Source: an uncultured Clostridia bacterium (GTDB taxonomy: Bacteria; Bacillota; Clostridia; Oscillospirales; Ruminococcaceae). From it: a stretch of 64,000 nt of DNA. Shown here in pieces: positions 9,365 to 17,719 of this stretch. The notes below the pieces were generated by a model, which saw only the letters and a program-made list of their open reading frames with translations, ran no database searches and had not been told where the DNA came from. The position numbers and the translations under genes were made by a program. The stretch's first letter is position 1. Every line of letters begins with the position of its first letter. The stretch lies in NCBI GenBank assembly GCA_948473085.1, contig CAOKWH010000001.1:62001-126000 (forward strand), written 5' to 3'.

Positions 9365-10177
9365 CTAACGAAAACCTCGCACCAGGGTTCCAATCAGCAA
9401 GCCCCAGCCATCTACCAATACAAAAGTCATAATCTTAAAAGGAAGGGAAATCATAGAGGGCGGAAGCATTACCATACCCATGGACATCAAGGTACTGGAA
9501 ACCACCATGTCAATAATCAGAAAGGGGATGAACAGCAAAAAGCCGATGGTAAATGCGCGCTTGAGCTCACTGGTAATAAAGGCCGGCACCACAATTTCCA
9601 TCCCCAAATCCAACAGCTGCTCCTGTTCGCCAGTGAGCAGGATCTGCTCCCCGGTTTTCTCATTGGAGATGGTCAGGAACAGGTTAATATCATTGGCATA
9701 GGTCTGCCGCACCATAAATTCCTTCAGCGGCTCCACTGCATTTTCCAAGGCTTCTTCCCGCGTAATCTCCCCCGCCTGATAGGGCTGGTAAGCCTCGGTA
9801 TTGATGCGGTCAAAGACTGGTGACATGATAAAAAGCGTTAAAAACAGCGCTAACCCAACCAACACCTGATTGGGCGGAGATTGCTGTGTACCCATTGCAT
9901 TGCGCAAAAACGAAAGGACAATGACAATACGGGTAAAACTTGTCATCATCATCAAAATGGAGGGCGCCAGCGCCAAAAGCAATACAGTTGCCAGCGCCTC
10001 AAGTACACCAAACTCGGCCCCGGAAGTATCCCCGGAACCAAGATCCACCGTGACAGAGGCAGCATGGGCAGTGACTGTAACAAAGCAGGCAACTACCAAG
10101 AATACAACTGCCGCCGAAAGCAGGAAGCGCCTGGTTTGGGTGCGCAGTTCTTGTTTCTTTTGCTCAATCCTCATCAT
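9365..10177 (-). CDS. fliP: Flagellar type III export protein FliP
   Basis: Core subunit of the export gate. The 270-aa product begins with a positively charged N-terminus and a cleavable-looking signal peptide (FLLSAAVVFLVVACF...AHA), as in other FliP proteins, followed by ILMMMTSFTRIVIVLSFLRNA and the C-terminal helices. Two adjacent ATG codons (10177 and 10174) are possible starts, with AAAAGGAAG upstream. The first overlaps the fliO end by 14 bases. Confidence 0.95.
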   Translation of the reverse strand: MMRIEQKKQELRTQTRRFLLSAAVVFLVVACFVTVTAHAASVTVDLGSGDTSGAEFGVLEALATVLLLALAPSILMMMTSFTRIVIVLSFLRNAMGTQQSPPNQVLVGLALFLTLFIMSPVFDRINTEAYQPYQAGEITREEALENAVEPLKEFMVRQTYANDINLFLTISNEKTGEQILLTGEQEQLLDLGMEIVVPAFITSELKRAFTIGFLLFIPFLIIDMVVSSTLMSMGMVMLPPSMISLPFKIMTFVLVDGWGLLIGTLVRGFR

Positions 10178-10559
10178 TGTCTGCTTCCTTTTTCTCGGTT
10201 GTGTCGGTACTACGATTCATCAAGCGGCCCAGTGTTTCGGAAAAACTGCCCAAATTCATCCCGGCAGCTGTACTGTTCCCATCGGCGACCGGATATAGGG
10301 CCGGGTCCAGCTCGTCTATTTTTTCGATATGCTGGGCGGTAACCCCCAGCAGCCACACCTGGCCCTCAATGCGGGCCACCACCAGTGTGCGGTCTGTCCC
10401 CAGTATACACCGGTCCAGAATTTGAATTTTGCCGCCTGTTCCGGAGGCACCGTAGTGCATCCCCAGCCACTTGGTACAGTACCAGGCCAGAAAAAGTACC
10501 GCAGCAAACAAAACCAGAACACCAATCAACGAGAGAATGGCCGCACCCTGATCCAACAT
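10164..10559 (-). CDS. fliO: Flagellar biosynthesis protein FliO
   Basis: Small bitopic membrane protein that helps assemble the FliP ring. It is 131 aa with one membrane helix near the N-terminus (about residues 8-28, LIGVLVLFAAVLFLAWYCT) and a cytoplasmic domain with the family pattern IQILDRCILGTDRTLVVARIEGQVWLLGVT. AAGGAG precedes the ATG. FliO sequences diverge quickly; the call also relies on its place directly before fliP. Confidence 0.88.
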   Translation of the reverse strand: MLDQGAAILSLIGVLVLFAAVLFLAWYCTKWLGMHYGASGTGGKIQILDRCILGTDRTLVVARIEGQVWLLGVTAQHIEKIDELDPALYPVADGNSTAAGMNLGSFSETLGRLMNRSTDTTEKKEADNDED

Positions 10560-10580
10560 GACAGACTCCTTCCGCTCGTA

Positions 10581-10943
10581 TTAGCCCAGGACCTTTGTGA
10601 TAGTCTGGAGAATACGGTCCGGCTTAAAGGGCTTTACAATAAAGTCCATTGCGCCCAGCTGGATGGCCTGTACAACCATGGCCTCCTGGCCCATTGCAGA
10701 GCACATGATAACCTTGGCGGCAGGGTCCATAGTCTTAATGGCCTGCAGAGCCTGGATGCCATCCATATTGGGCATTGTAATATCCATAATAACCAGGTCG
10801 GGATGCTCCTGATTGTAGGTTTCTACCGCCTGCTGCCCATCCCCAGCCTCCAAGAGGTCGGTGTAACCGGCTTTGGTCAGGGTATTTTTAATTGTCATTC
10901 GCATGAAGGCAGCGTCGTCTACCAGCATAATTTTCTTACCCAT
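10581..10943 (-). CDS. cheY: Chemotaxis response regulator CheY
   Basis: Single-domain receiver (120 aa) that carries the chemotactic signal to the motor switch. The acidic pair is at 9-10, the phospho-acceptor is Asp54 (VIMDITMP), and the conserved Lys is in FIVKPF near residue 104. It is embedded between fliY and fliO, the usual Firmicutes position. AAAGGAG lies 10 bases before the ATG. FliY and CheC, encoded in the same operon, are its expected phosphatases. Confidence 0.95.
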   Translation of the reverse strand: MGKKIMLVDDAAFMRMTIKNTLTKAGYTDLLEAGDGQQAVETYNQEHPDLVIMDITMPNMDGIQALQAIKTMDPAAKVIMCSAMGQEAMVVQAIQLGAMDFIVKPFKPDRILQTITKVLG

Positions 10944-10995
10944 ATTACATAGTCTCCTTTAACTTGCTTTGTTGCAGATTGATTTGAGTATGGAT

Positions 10996-12342
10996 TTACA
11001 GAACTTCCTCTCCCAGACTCTCCATCAGTTCCTTTGTGCCTAAAATTTCTGTGATGCGTACACCAAAGTTGTCGTCAATGACCACAACATCTCCCCGGGC
11101 CAGCAATCTGCCGTTTACAACAATATCCACCGGGGCGCCGGCCTGTTTGTTCAGCTCGATTACAGTGCCCTGGCCCAGCTCCAGTATCTCCTTGATTTTG
11201 CGCTTGGCCTTACCAATTTCCACCGAAACATCCAGCGAAACACCCATCAGCAAATCCATATTGCCGTTGACATTGGGGAAGGGCGCGCTTGCCGGTGTAA
11301 ACTGCGGGAACTGTGTTTTTTGTACATGAACGGCCGGCTGCTGATCCGGCGCCCCACCGGGTGCTGCTGCCCCCGGGCCAGGCATGCCATAATAGGGCAT
11401 TTGCGGATAAGCCGGAGGATACCCCGGGTAACCGTTGTAGGGCGGATAATAGCCTGCCGGATACTGCTGCGGCATCTGCGGCTGTGCCCCAGGTGCCTGC
11501 TGGGCATAAGCGGGGGGAACCATCTGCTGCTCCGGCATGGGAGGCATAGCAGGCGCTGGCATGGGCGCGGCAGCCGCGGGGGCCGTAGGTGCAGCAGGCT
11601 GTGCCGGCATCTGTGGGGGAACCTGCTGTGGCATTGGGGCAGGGGTGGGAGCAGCAGGCTGCGGGGCAGGGGCTACTGCAGGCGCTTCTGCCACCTGGAG
11701 GCTGGCAATATCATCCTCATGGTTGCCCATTGCCAGTGTTACAATCTCCTTAGCCAGGTCATAGGTTAGCATACTGGCAAAGGTAGTGTCCATTACATCT
11801 TGGATGGACAAGCGGAAAGAAACAGCTAAAATCTCCTCCCCTTCCTCGGTACCAATAATCTCGTTGAAGCTGTTCTCCAGCCCTACAATATTTGCCTCCG
11901 GTGTGGAGATATTGATAGGCTGGCCCAGAAATTCGGAAAGCGCCGTGGCCGAAGCACCCATCATCTGGTTCATCACTTCACAGGCGGCACTCATGCTGAG
12001 TTCATCAAAGACAAAATCATCGCTTGGCGGCTCATCATTTCCCATCAGCAAATTCAGAATAACCTGCATATCCTTCTGACGGAAAATCATGACATTTGCG
12101 CCGGAAATACCTTCTACATAGTCAATCTTAACTAAAATTGCCGGCTCCAAATCGGCATAATCCATTGCCCGGAACTGGCACATTTCAACCGTGGGGGTTG
12201 AAATGTTTACCTGCTTATCCAACAATTTGGAGATGGCAGTAGCCGCTGATCCCATACTGATATTTAAAATTTCGCCGATGGTATCAATCTCCTGGCTGTC
12301 GAGAACCTTTTCTTCTAATTGCTCGTTTCGCTCTTCTCCCAT
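10996..12342 (-). CDS. fliY: Flagellar motor switch phosphatase FliY
   Basis: Switch-complex protein that binds CheY-P and dephosphorylates it. It is 448 aa. An N-terminal CheC-like domain contains two phosphatase helices (EILNISMGSAATAISKL, EVMNQMMGASATALSEF), each followed by NISTP. A long low-complexity linker rich in Pro, Ala, Gln and Met spans about residues 225-355. A C-terminal FliN domain follows (MDLLMGVSLDVSVEIGK, GDVVVIDDNFGVRITEI). It overlaps the end of fliM by 28 bases. The linker is much longer and more repetitive than in typical FliY; its role is unknown. Confidence 0.94.
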   Translation of the reverse strand: MGEERNEQLEEKVLDSQEIDTIGEILNISMGSAATAISKLLDKQVNISTPTVEMCQFRAMDYADLEPAILVKIDYVEGISGANVMIFRQKDMQVILNLLMGNDEPPSDDFVFDELSMSAACEVMNQMMGASATALSEFLGQPINISTPEANIVGLENSFNEIIGTEEGEEILAVSFRLSIQDVMDTTFASMLTYDLAKEIVTLAMGNHEDDIASLQVAEAPAVAPAPQPAAPTPAPMPQQVPPQMPAQPAAPTAPAAAAPMPAPAMPPMPEQQMVPPAYAQQAPGAQPQMPQQYPAGYYPPYNGYPGYPPAYPQMPYYGMPGPGAAAPGGAPDQQPAVHVQKTQFPQFTPASAPFPNVNGNMDLLMGVSLDVSVEIGKAKRKIKEILELGQGTVIELNKQAGAPVDIVVNGRLLARGDVVVIDDNFGVRITEILGTKELMESLGEEVL

Positions 12343-13346
12343 TGGGCACCCTCATCTCCATTTATCAGAATGTCTTGCAGTTTGATAGCCTTCCTTTGTT
12401 TCACTTCGCCCAGTTTTGCGGTGAACCAGGGGATTTTCTCCACTGTAACCATCACATTACTATCAATGGGCTTGTTCAGTGTAATAATATCGTTCAGCTG
12501 CAGCTGCATAATATCCTTAAGTTCCAGCTTAAACTCATCGAAAACCGCCCGGATTTCCATATCCGATTCGCAAACATTTTCCAGAATAACCCGCTTTTTA
12601 ATCTCTTCCTCGCTGCGGTTCTGCTTTTTGCTGGGTTTGGCAAACCGCAGGCTGAAGGTGTCTATCACCTTTTCCAAAAACTCGGCCGAGATACAGATAT
12701 TCATTGGACCCTCAAGCCGATTGCTCAACTTGATATTCATCATTACAATTACAACAATATCTTCCGGGGCATATACCTGCAATAGGCGGGCATTTGTTTC
12801 CAAGGCGTCGCAGGTTGCCGTAACCGGCAGGCGGTTGCTCAAGGCATCCTGCAAGCGCTGTACAATTTTCTGGAAAACACTTGTCAGGATGGAGATTTCA
12901 ATCTCTGTATAATTTCGGCTTAGATTAAATCCTGTGCCCGGCCCGCCCAGCACCCGGTCGATAATATAAAAACCAATCGCTGTGGACAAATCGATAACCA
13001 TTGTAGTATCATCGTACTTTTTGTTCTCCGGCTTAACCCCGACAAGGCCTATCAGCGCCATATCGGACAGAGCGTTGTTGTACTCATAATACCGCTCCTC
13101 TGTGACCTGGGTAACCTCAATTTCGCACACAGTACGCAGCAAGCCTGAAAAATAGGAGGACAGCATTCGTGAAAAGGTTTCATGCAGACTGTCCAGCGAT
13201 TTCAGCTGTTCCTTTGTAAACTTTTTTGGCGATTTGAAGTCATATTCCCGTACTTTATGGGTGTCCTCCTGGACATCCACTTCGCCACCGGAGCTCATTT
13301 TCTGCAGCAAGGCATCTATTTGACTTTGAGACAGTTGCTCTGGCAT
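12315..13346 (-). CDS. fliM: Flagellar motor switch protein FliM
   Basis: C-ring subunit that receives CheY-P. The 343-aa product starts with the CheY-binding peptide SQSQIDALLQ, followed by the middle CheC-like domain (VLGGPGTGF, TEIEISILTSVFQKIV) and a C-terminal SpoA/FliN-like domain. AAAGGAG lies ahead of ATG 13346. fliL, commonly between motB and fliM or just before fliM, is not present; the 60-base gap to motB holds only a small inverted repeat. Confidence 0.95.
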   Translation of the reverse strand: MPEQLSQSQIDALLQKMSSGGEVDVQEDTHKVREYDFKSPKKFTKEQLKSLDSLHETFSRMLSSYFSGLLRTVCEIEVTQVTEERYYEYNNALSDMALIGLVGVKPENKKYDDTTMVIDLSTAIGFYIIDRVLGGPGTGFNLSRNYTEIEISILTSVFQKIVQRLQDALSNRLPVTATCDALETNARLLQVYAPEDIVVIVMMNIKLSNRLEGPMNICISAEFLEKVIDTFSLRFAKPSKKQNRSEEEIKKRVILENVCESDMEIRAVFDEFKLELKDIMQLQLNDIITLNKPIDSNVMVTVEKIPWFTAKLGEVKQRKAIKLQDILINGDEGAQWEKSETSN

Positions 13347-13407
13347 CTTTCGTGCTCCTTTAACTCAGTAATTCAAACTCTCTGCTTTTAGCAGTAAACC
13401 GGGAAAT

Positions 13408-14379
13408 CTACTCAGTGGGTTCTCCGGATGGTATTGTTTCTTCCGGCGGCAGATCATCCTCAGGTGGCAAGGTCTCCTCCGGAGGCAAAGCATTCTCCGG
13501 CGGGAAAACATCCTCTAACGATGTTGCACTGCCATCAGGTGTTAAAATATCCTGTGTACCGCCCGATTTGGGGAACTGTGTGGGATCAAACAGCCCGGCC
13601 AGGTCTGCATCGCTCCAACCACCGCCGCTGCTGTTCTTCACAATGGTAATATCTACCCGGCGGTTTTTCTCCCGACCCTCCTGGGTATCGTTGGAGGCGA
13701 TTGGGAAGTTTTTTCCATAGCCGATGGAGCGGATCTTCTGGGGGTCTATCCCCTTTTCGGTATCAAAGAAGATTGCCACACTGCTAGCCCGTTCGCTGGA
13801 AAGCATCCAGTCCGATACTGCATAATAGTCATACGGAACATCTGCCGTGTGCCCATTGATGCTGATAATATAAATTTCGTCCTCTACATTCTGCAAACAA
13901 TCCCCGACATAGTTTAAAATATCATACGCCTGGGAGCGCAGGATATATTTATCCGGGTCGAAGAAAATGTTGTTTTGGAAACGGATATACACAACACTGT
14001 CCCCGCTCTGGGACACTTCCACTGTACTGCTCAGGTTGTTCTCTTCCATATACTGTTGCAGATAAAAGTACAGGTCGCTGAAATCTTCCGGCAGTGCGCC
14101 GGGGTCAAAGGGCTCCGAGGTGGAATCCCCAATCTGGTCGCCGCCGCCTACATTCTGGAACGGCTCATCTCCCTCCGGCAGGTCACCCGGATTTATAACA
14201 ACCTGTGCTGTATCGTTACCCGGGCGGGAAAAGGCTTTTACAAAGGCCTCCCATTTTTCAGCATTAACGCTGGACATACTATACAGAAGAACAAAAAAGC
14301 ACAAAAGCAAGGTTACTAAGTCGGAGTATGTATTCATCCATGCGCCAGTATCCTCTTCCGGCCGCTGTTTGCCTTTCAC
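13408..14379 (-). CDS. motB: Flagellar stator protein MotB with a repeat-bearing C-terminus
   Basis: Stator protein that anchors the MotA/MotB proton (or ion) channel to peptidoglycan. The single membrane helix near the N-terminus has the ion-binding Asp in NTYSDLVTLLLCFFVLLYS, and an OmpA-like peptidoglycan-binding domain is at about 130-265 (ISINGHTADVPYDYY, RSIGYGKNFP, NRRVDITI). At 323 aa it is longer than usual because of an acidic tail in which PPE(E/D/N)xLPPE units recur about five times. GTG start with AGGGGGGATT upstream. Confidence 0.92.
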   Translation of the reverse strand: MKGKQRPEEDTGAWMNTYSDLVTLLLCFFVLLYSMSSVNAEKWEAFVKAFSRPGNDTAQVVINPGDLPEGDEPFQNVGGGDQIGDSTSEPFDPGALPEDFSDLYFYLQQYMEENNLSSTVEVSQSGDSVVYIRFQNNIFFDPDKYILRSQAYDILNYVGDCLQNVEDEIYIISINGHTADVPYDYYAVSDWMLSSERASSVAIFFDTEKGIDPQKIRSIGYGKNFPIASNDTQEGREKNRRVDITIVKNSSGGGWSDADLAGLFDPTQFPKSGGTQDILTPDGSATSLEDVFPPENALPPEETLPPEDDLPPEETIPSGEPTE

Positions 14380-14414
14380 CTAAAATCCCCCCTATCTGTT
14401 CGTTCTACTGGACA

Positions 14415-15239
14415 TTATTCCTTTTTACGGCCCTTCTTTTTGCCGCCCTCGCCATCTCCGGAACCGCCGGACATGTAGCCAGGGATGAGCTGCGTCAGCT
14501 TTTCTTCGATAAACCGGGGGTTATCGCCCGCCTGTATCGACTCTACACCCTCTGCAATAATCAGCTTGCAGAGGTACTCCTCCTCATGGCGGATACGCAG
14601 CTTATTGGAAATAGGTGTAAAAATTACATTGGCCAAAAACGAGCCATAGAAGGTGGTTACCAGAGCCAGCGCCATAGCAGGTGCAACGGCTTCCGGGTCG
14701 CTGAGCTGTTTGAGCAGGTTAATCAGTCCCATCAGGGTACCAATCATACCAAAGGCAGGGCCGTATGCTGCGCCCTTGTCATAAAAGGCCCGGTCCTGGG
14801 CATGGCGCTCGTCCATATAGTCCAGCTCGGTTTCCAGCAGCTGTTTTACCTTTTCAGGTTCCACAGCGTCCACTACCAGCATCATGCTGTTTTTCAGGAA
14901 TACATCCTTGGTTTCGGCCAGTTTGCTTTCCAGCGACAGCAGGCCGTTTACACGGGCCTCCTTGGCCAGCTCCACAATTTGGACAATATAATCCTGCGGG
15001 CTGTACTTGGTGGGAACAAACACTATTTTTAAATGCTTGGGAATTTTGGTAAAGTAATTAAGGGGGAACGAAATCATCATTGCTGCAATAACGCCACCCA
15101 ATACAACCGCGACGCTGGGTGCATCCCAGAAGTTGCCCAGGTTATCTACTACAAAGCTCATAGTGTTGCTATCGAACAAGATACCGAACAGGATAACGCC
15201 AATAGCTAATAACCAGCCCACTACCGATGTAATATCCAT
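14415..15239 (-). CDS. motA: Flagellar stator protein MotA
   Basis: Ion-channel subunit of the stator. 274 aa, with four membrane helices and the cytoplasmic loop between helices 2 and 3. The family pattern is visible in the last helices (AAYGPAFGMIGTLMGLINLLKQL and VTTFYGSFLANVIFTPISNKL). The C-terminus is lysine-rich (GGKKKGRKKE). AAGGAGGATTAATC precedes the ATG. It starts 3 bases after flbD. Confidence 0.95.
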   Translation of the reverse strand: MDITSVVGWLLAIGVILFGILFDSNTMSFVVDNLGNFWDAPSVAVVLGGVIAAMMISFPLNYFTKIPKHLKIVFVPTKYSPQDYIVQIVELAKEARVNGLLSLESKLAETKDVFLKNSMMLVVDAVEPEKVKQLLETELDYMDERHAQDRAFYDKGAAYGPAFGMIGTLMGLINLLKQLSDPEAVAPAMALALVTTFYGSFLANVIFTPISNKLRIRHEEEYLCKLIIAEGVESIQAGDNPRFIEEKLTQLIPGYMSGGSGDGEGGKKKGRKKE

Positions 15240-15242
15240 CGA

Positions 15243-15455
15243 TTAATCCTCCTTACCAACCGAACCAAACTTGTTTTGATAAATCTTTTGATGGTATGCC
15301 ACTACCTTATCAATAACATCCTTCATGGACTCCTGCACAATATGGATGCGTCCATTCACCAACTGAATCGTTGTATCCGGATTTTCTGTAATGGTTTCTA
15401 TCAATTCACAATTCAGCGCAAATTCACCGCCGCGCAAATTATTTAACAGGATCAC
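15243..15455 (-). CDS. flbD: FlbD family flagellar protein
   Basis: 70-aa protein of the FlbD family, which is found in Gram-positive flagellar operons between hook and motor genes; the molecular function is not settled. The family pattern is GGEFALNCELIETITENPDTT followed by LVNGRIHIVQES. The start is GTG 15455 with GGAAGGAGGAGG upstream. The 107 bases separating it from flgE hold two strong hairpins. Confidence 0.88.
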   Translation of the reverse strand: MILLNNLRGGEFALNCELIETITENPDTTIQLVNGRIHIVQESMKDVIDKVVAYHQKIYQNKFGSVGKED

Positions 15456-15478
15456 CTGTCCTCCTCCTTCCTGCTTTA

Positions 15479-15550
15479 CGCCAGAGAAATGCGGATTTCC
15501 GGGCAGAACTTCCGCATTTCTCTGGCGGCGACTCTATTCGTCGCCGCCAG
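15479..15550 (-). promoter_or_regulatory. Paired hairpins in the flgE-flbD gap (likely mRNA processing or stability element)
   Basis: Read on the - strand, a 10-bp perfect stem (15541-15550 with 15522-15531, loop 9) is followed by a 17-bp perfect stem (15511-15527 with 15479-15495, loop 15). The two share bases 15522-15527, so both cannot form completely. There is no U-tract after the second stem, so this is not a standard terminator. A role as a 3' stabiliser for hook mRNA or a partial attenuator is inferred. Confidence 0.7.
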
Positions 15551-15562
15551 GCGAAAAAACGA

Positions 15563-17218
15563 TTATCTCTTCAAATTAATCAGTTCTTCCAGCATAGTAT
15601 CCGAAACAGTGATCAGACGCGAGCTGGCCTGGAAGCCACGCTGTGTGGTAATCATATCGGAAAACTCCTGAGACAGGTCTACATTGGACATTTCAAGCGA
15701 GCTGTTCTTGATGGCGCCGGTACCATTTTCACCAGGGATAGCCAAAATGGGGGAACCCGAGTTGGATGTTTCGGTGAAGTAGGTGTTGCCCGACTGCATC
15801 AGGCCCTTGGTATTGTCAAAGGTGGCCAGGTCGATACGGCCCAGCACCTGCAGGCCCGCCTCCGAGGTGCCCATGATGGTGCCATCGGCGCCAATGGAAA
15901 TACCAGTCAGGTTACCAATACCCTGCTCGGTAAATTCGGTACCATTTTCCAGTGTAAAGGTGCCCTTGCCCAGGCCCAGGTTTTTGGTGGGCTTGCTCTC
16001 CACAGCTGTACCAATCTGTGCTGTGCCCAGCGCCGCATCAATCTTGGTAGAGTTGGGATAGGAGAGAATAACATAGTCATTCTCCTTACCATTGGAAAGC
16101 ATTACGGTATTGCCGCCGCTGGAGGTATCGGCACGGTCCTTGTTGATATAACCCTCATAAGTCTCAGCGCCGGCTGTGAAAGTAACCTTATAGCGCTCAG
16201 GTGTAGGCGGAGTAGCAGTATCATCTGCCGCCTCATACGCTACCTCAACCGAAACATCGCCGCTACCGGAGAAGTTCAGGCCGGTTTCCTTAAACTTAAA
16301 GCCACCCAGAAAGCTGCCGTCCGCCTCGACATCAGCCGAAGTTGTATCCACTGTAACCGAACCGCCGTCCATTGTAGCAGTGGAGGCATCAATAATCTCT
16401 GTACCGGTGAGCGGCCCATTTGCAAACGGGTCGGGCTCGATATTAAAGTTGAAAGTGCCGCCGGGGTGCGGGCCGCCGTTGGCCGCTGTAATAGCGTCAT
16501 TGATGGCTCCCTGCAGATCGGACATGCTGGTGAAGGTTTCGTTGGCATTGAGCTGGATGTTGATAACCGAGCTGGTGCCATCCATAATAGCCACTACCCG
16601 CTGGCCGTCAGGCAGCTGGGTGGACTTGGTGAAGGTAAAGCCCACATTGGCCTGCTTGTTCTGGTTGGTGGAGGAGATAGTCAGGGTTTTGCCGTTAATC
16701 TCCGCCTTTACTTCAGCCACATGGGCCTGAACAGGGTCTACCTGAATCATAATCTTGTTCTTGCCGGGGTTTGCGCTGTCCAGCTTGCCGTTGGTGGCGC
16801 TGGTACCCAGTACAAAGTTACCGTTGGAATCCACCAGCGCGCCGGTGGCGGGGTCAATATCCAGCATACCGGCCTTGGTGTAGTAGATATTGCCGTCCGC
16901 GTCCATTACCTGCAAAAAGCCCTCGCCTGCAATGGCAACATCCAGTGTGTTACCGGTGGATGTCAAAGCCGACTGGGTCATCATCAGGTCCACGCTGGAA
17001 ACCTGCGAACCATAACCAACGGTGGAGGGGTTGGTACCGCCTCGGGTTTGGGTGCCGGCAGATGCGCCGCGCAGCTGCTGGTAGTACATATCCCGGAAGG
17101 TTGCCCGGCTGGATTTAAAACCATAGGTATTGGCGTTGGCGATATTGTTACCAATTACATCCATTCTTGTCTGATTGGACTTCATACCGGCTACGCCAGA
17201 ATACATCGATCTAACCAT
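15563..17218 (-). CDS. flgE: Flagellar hook protein FlgE
   Basis: Structural subunit of the flagellar hook, exported in many copies. 551 aa. The N-terminal hook/rod signature is MYSGVAGMKSNQTRMDVIGNNIANANTYGFK, of which NNIANANTYGFK is the core. The variable middle (about 150-420) forms the surface domains. The C-terminus (SLEMSNVDLSQEFSDMITTQ) closes the coiled-coil core. AAAGGGAG lies before ATG 17218. Hairpins lie directly upstream (17241-17296) and downstream (15479-15550). Confidence 0.96.
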   Translation of the reverse strand: MVRSMYSGVAGMKSNQTRMDVIGNNIANANTYGFKSSRATFRDMYYQQLRGASAGTQTRGGTNPSTVGYGSQVSSVDLMMTQSALTSTGNTLDVAIAGEGFLQVMDADGNIYYTKAGMLDIDPATGALVDSNGNFVLGTSATNGKLDSANPGKNKIMIQVDPVQAHVAEVKAEINGKTLTISSTNQNKQANVGFTFTKSTQLPDGQRVVAIMDGTSSVINIQLNANETFTSMSDLQGAINDAITAANGGPHPGGTFNFNIEPDPFANGPLTGTEIIDASTATMDGGSVTVDTTSADVEADGSFLGGFKFKETGLNFSGSGDVSVEVAYEAADDTATPPTPERYKVTFTAGAETYEGYINKDRADTSSGGNTVMLSNGKENDYVILSYPNSTKIDAALGTAQIGTAVESKPTKNLGLGKGTFTLENGTEFTEQGIGNLTGISIGADGTIMGTSEAGLQVLGRIDLATFDNTKGLMQSGNTYFTETSNSGSPILAIPGENGTGAIKNSSLEMSNVDLSQEFSDMITTQRGFQASSRLITVSDTMLEELINLKR

Positions 17219-17240
17219 ATTTGAATTGCTCCCTTTCTGG

Positions 17241-17296
17241 GACTGGAAGGGCTCCTCTGTCGTTCGGAGCCCGTTGACCTCCTTTTCGGTCCAGTC
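17241..17296 (-). promoter_or_regulatory. Hairpin in the flgE leader
   Basis: On the - strand a perfect 7-bp stem (17266-17272 with 17249-17255, loop 10) lies inside an outer 6-bp complementary pair (17291-17296 with 17241-17246). It precedes the flgE ribosome binding site. It may shield the 5' end of a processed flgE message; that role is inferred. Confidence 0.5.
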
Positions 17297-17690
17297 AAAT
17301 AATTACAGTCCCGTCAATGTTTGTGATTGCTTTTCCCTGAAGTTCCCGGCTGTTCAGTGCTGTGATAACCCGGGCGTTCTTGGTGCTGATGATGAACGCT
17401 GACCCATCCATTAGAATCAGTGCATCCTCCATCCCCTTGTCCCGGGCAATCTGCAGGCCCTCGTTTAGCCGGTCCAGGCCTGTTTGTGAAAGTTCAATTT
17501 CCCGCTGGGCCACTCTGCCAGCTGCATGTTTGCTAAAAGAAAGTCCTTGTTTTTTTCCACTCTCCTCCAACACCTGTTGGAAAGAAACCGCACCTGACTG
17601 CGTCTTTTGACGCAAGGGCTGTGACGGAACGGGTGAGATACCGGTTGTTATGGGCAGGCTCATACGGCTGCGCATCAACAGATCATCCAT
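17295..17690 (-). CDS. Flagellar operon protein, TIGR02530 type
   Basis: 131-aa protein of the small family found between flgD and flgE in many Gram-positive flagellar operons; its exact role is not established, though its position suggests hook assembly. The typical core is LSFSKHAAGRVAQREIELSQ, then DALILMDGSAFIISTKNARVITAL and the ending ITNIDGTVII. ATG 17690 has AAGGGAGTGAGAGG in front. Confidence 0.88.
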   Translation of the reverse strand: MDDLLMRSRMSLPITTGISPVPSQPLRQKTQSGAVSFQQVLEESGKKQGLSFSKHAAGRVAQREIELSQTGLDRLNEGLQIARDKGMEDALILMDGSAFIISTKNARVITALNSRELQGKAITNIDGTVII

Positions 17691-17719
17691 CCTCTCACTC
17701 CCTTCTCATCGAATTTGGT

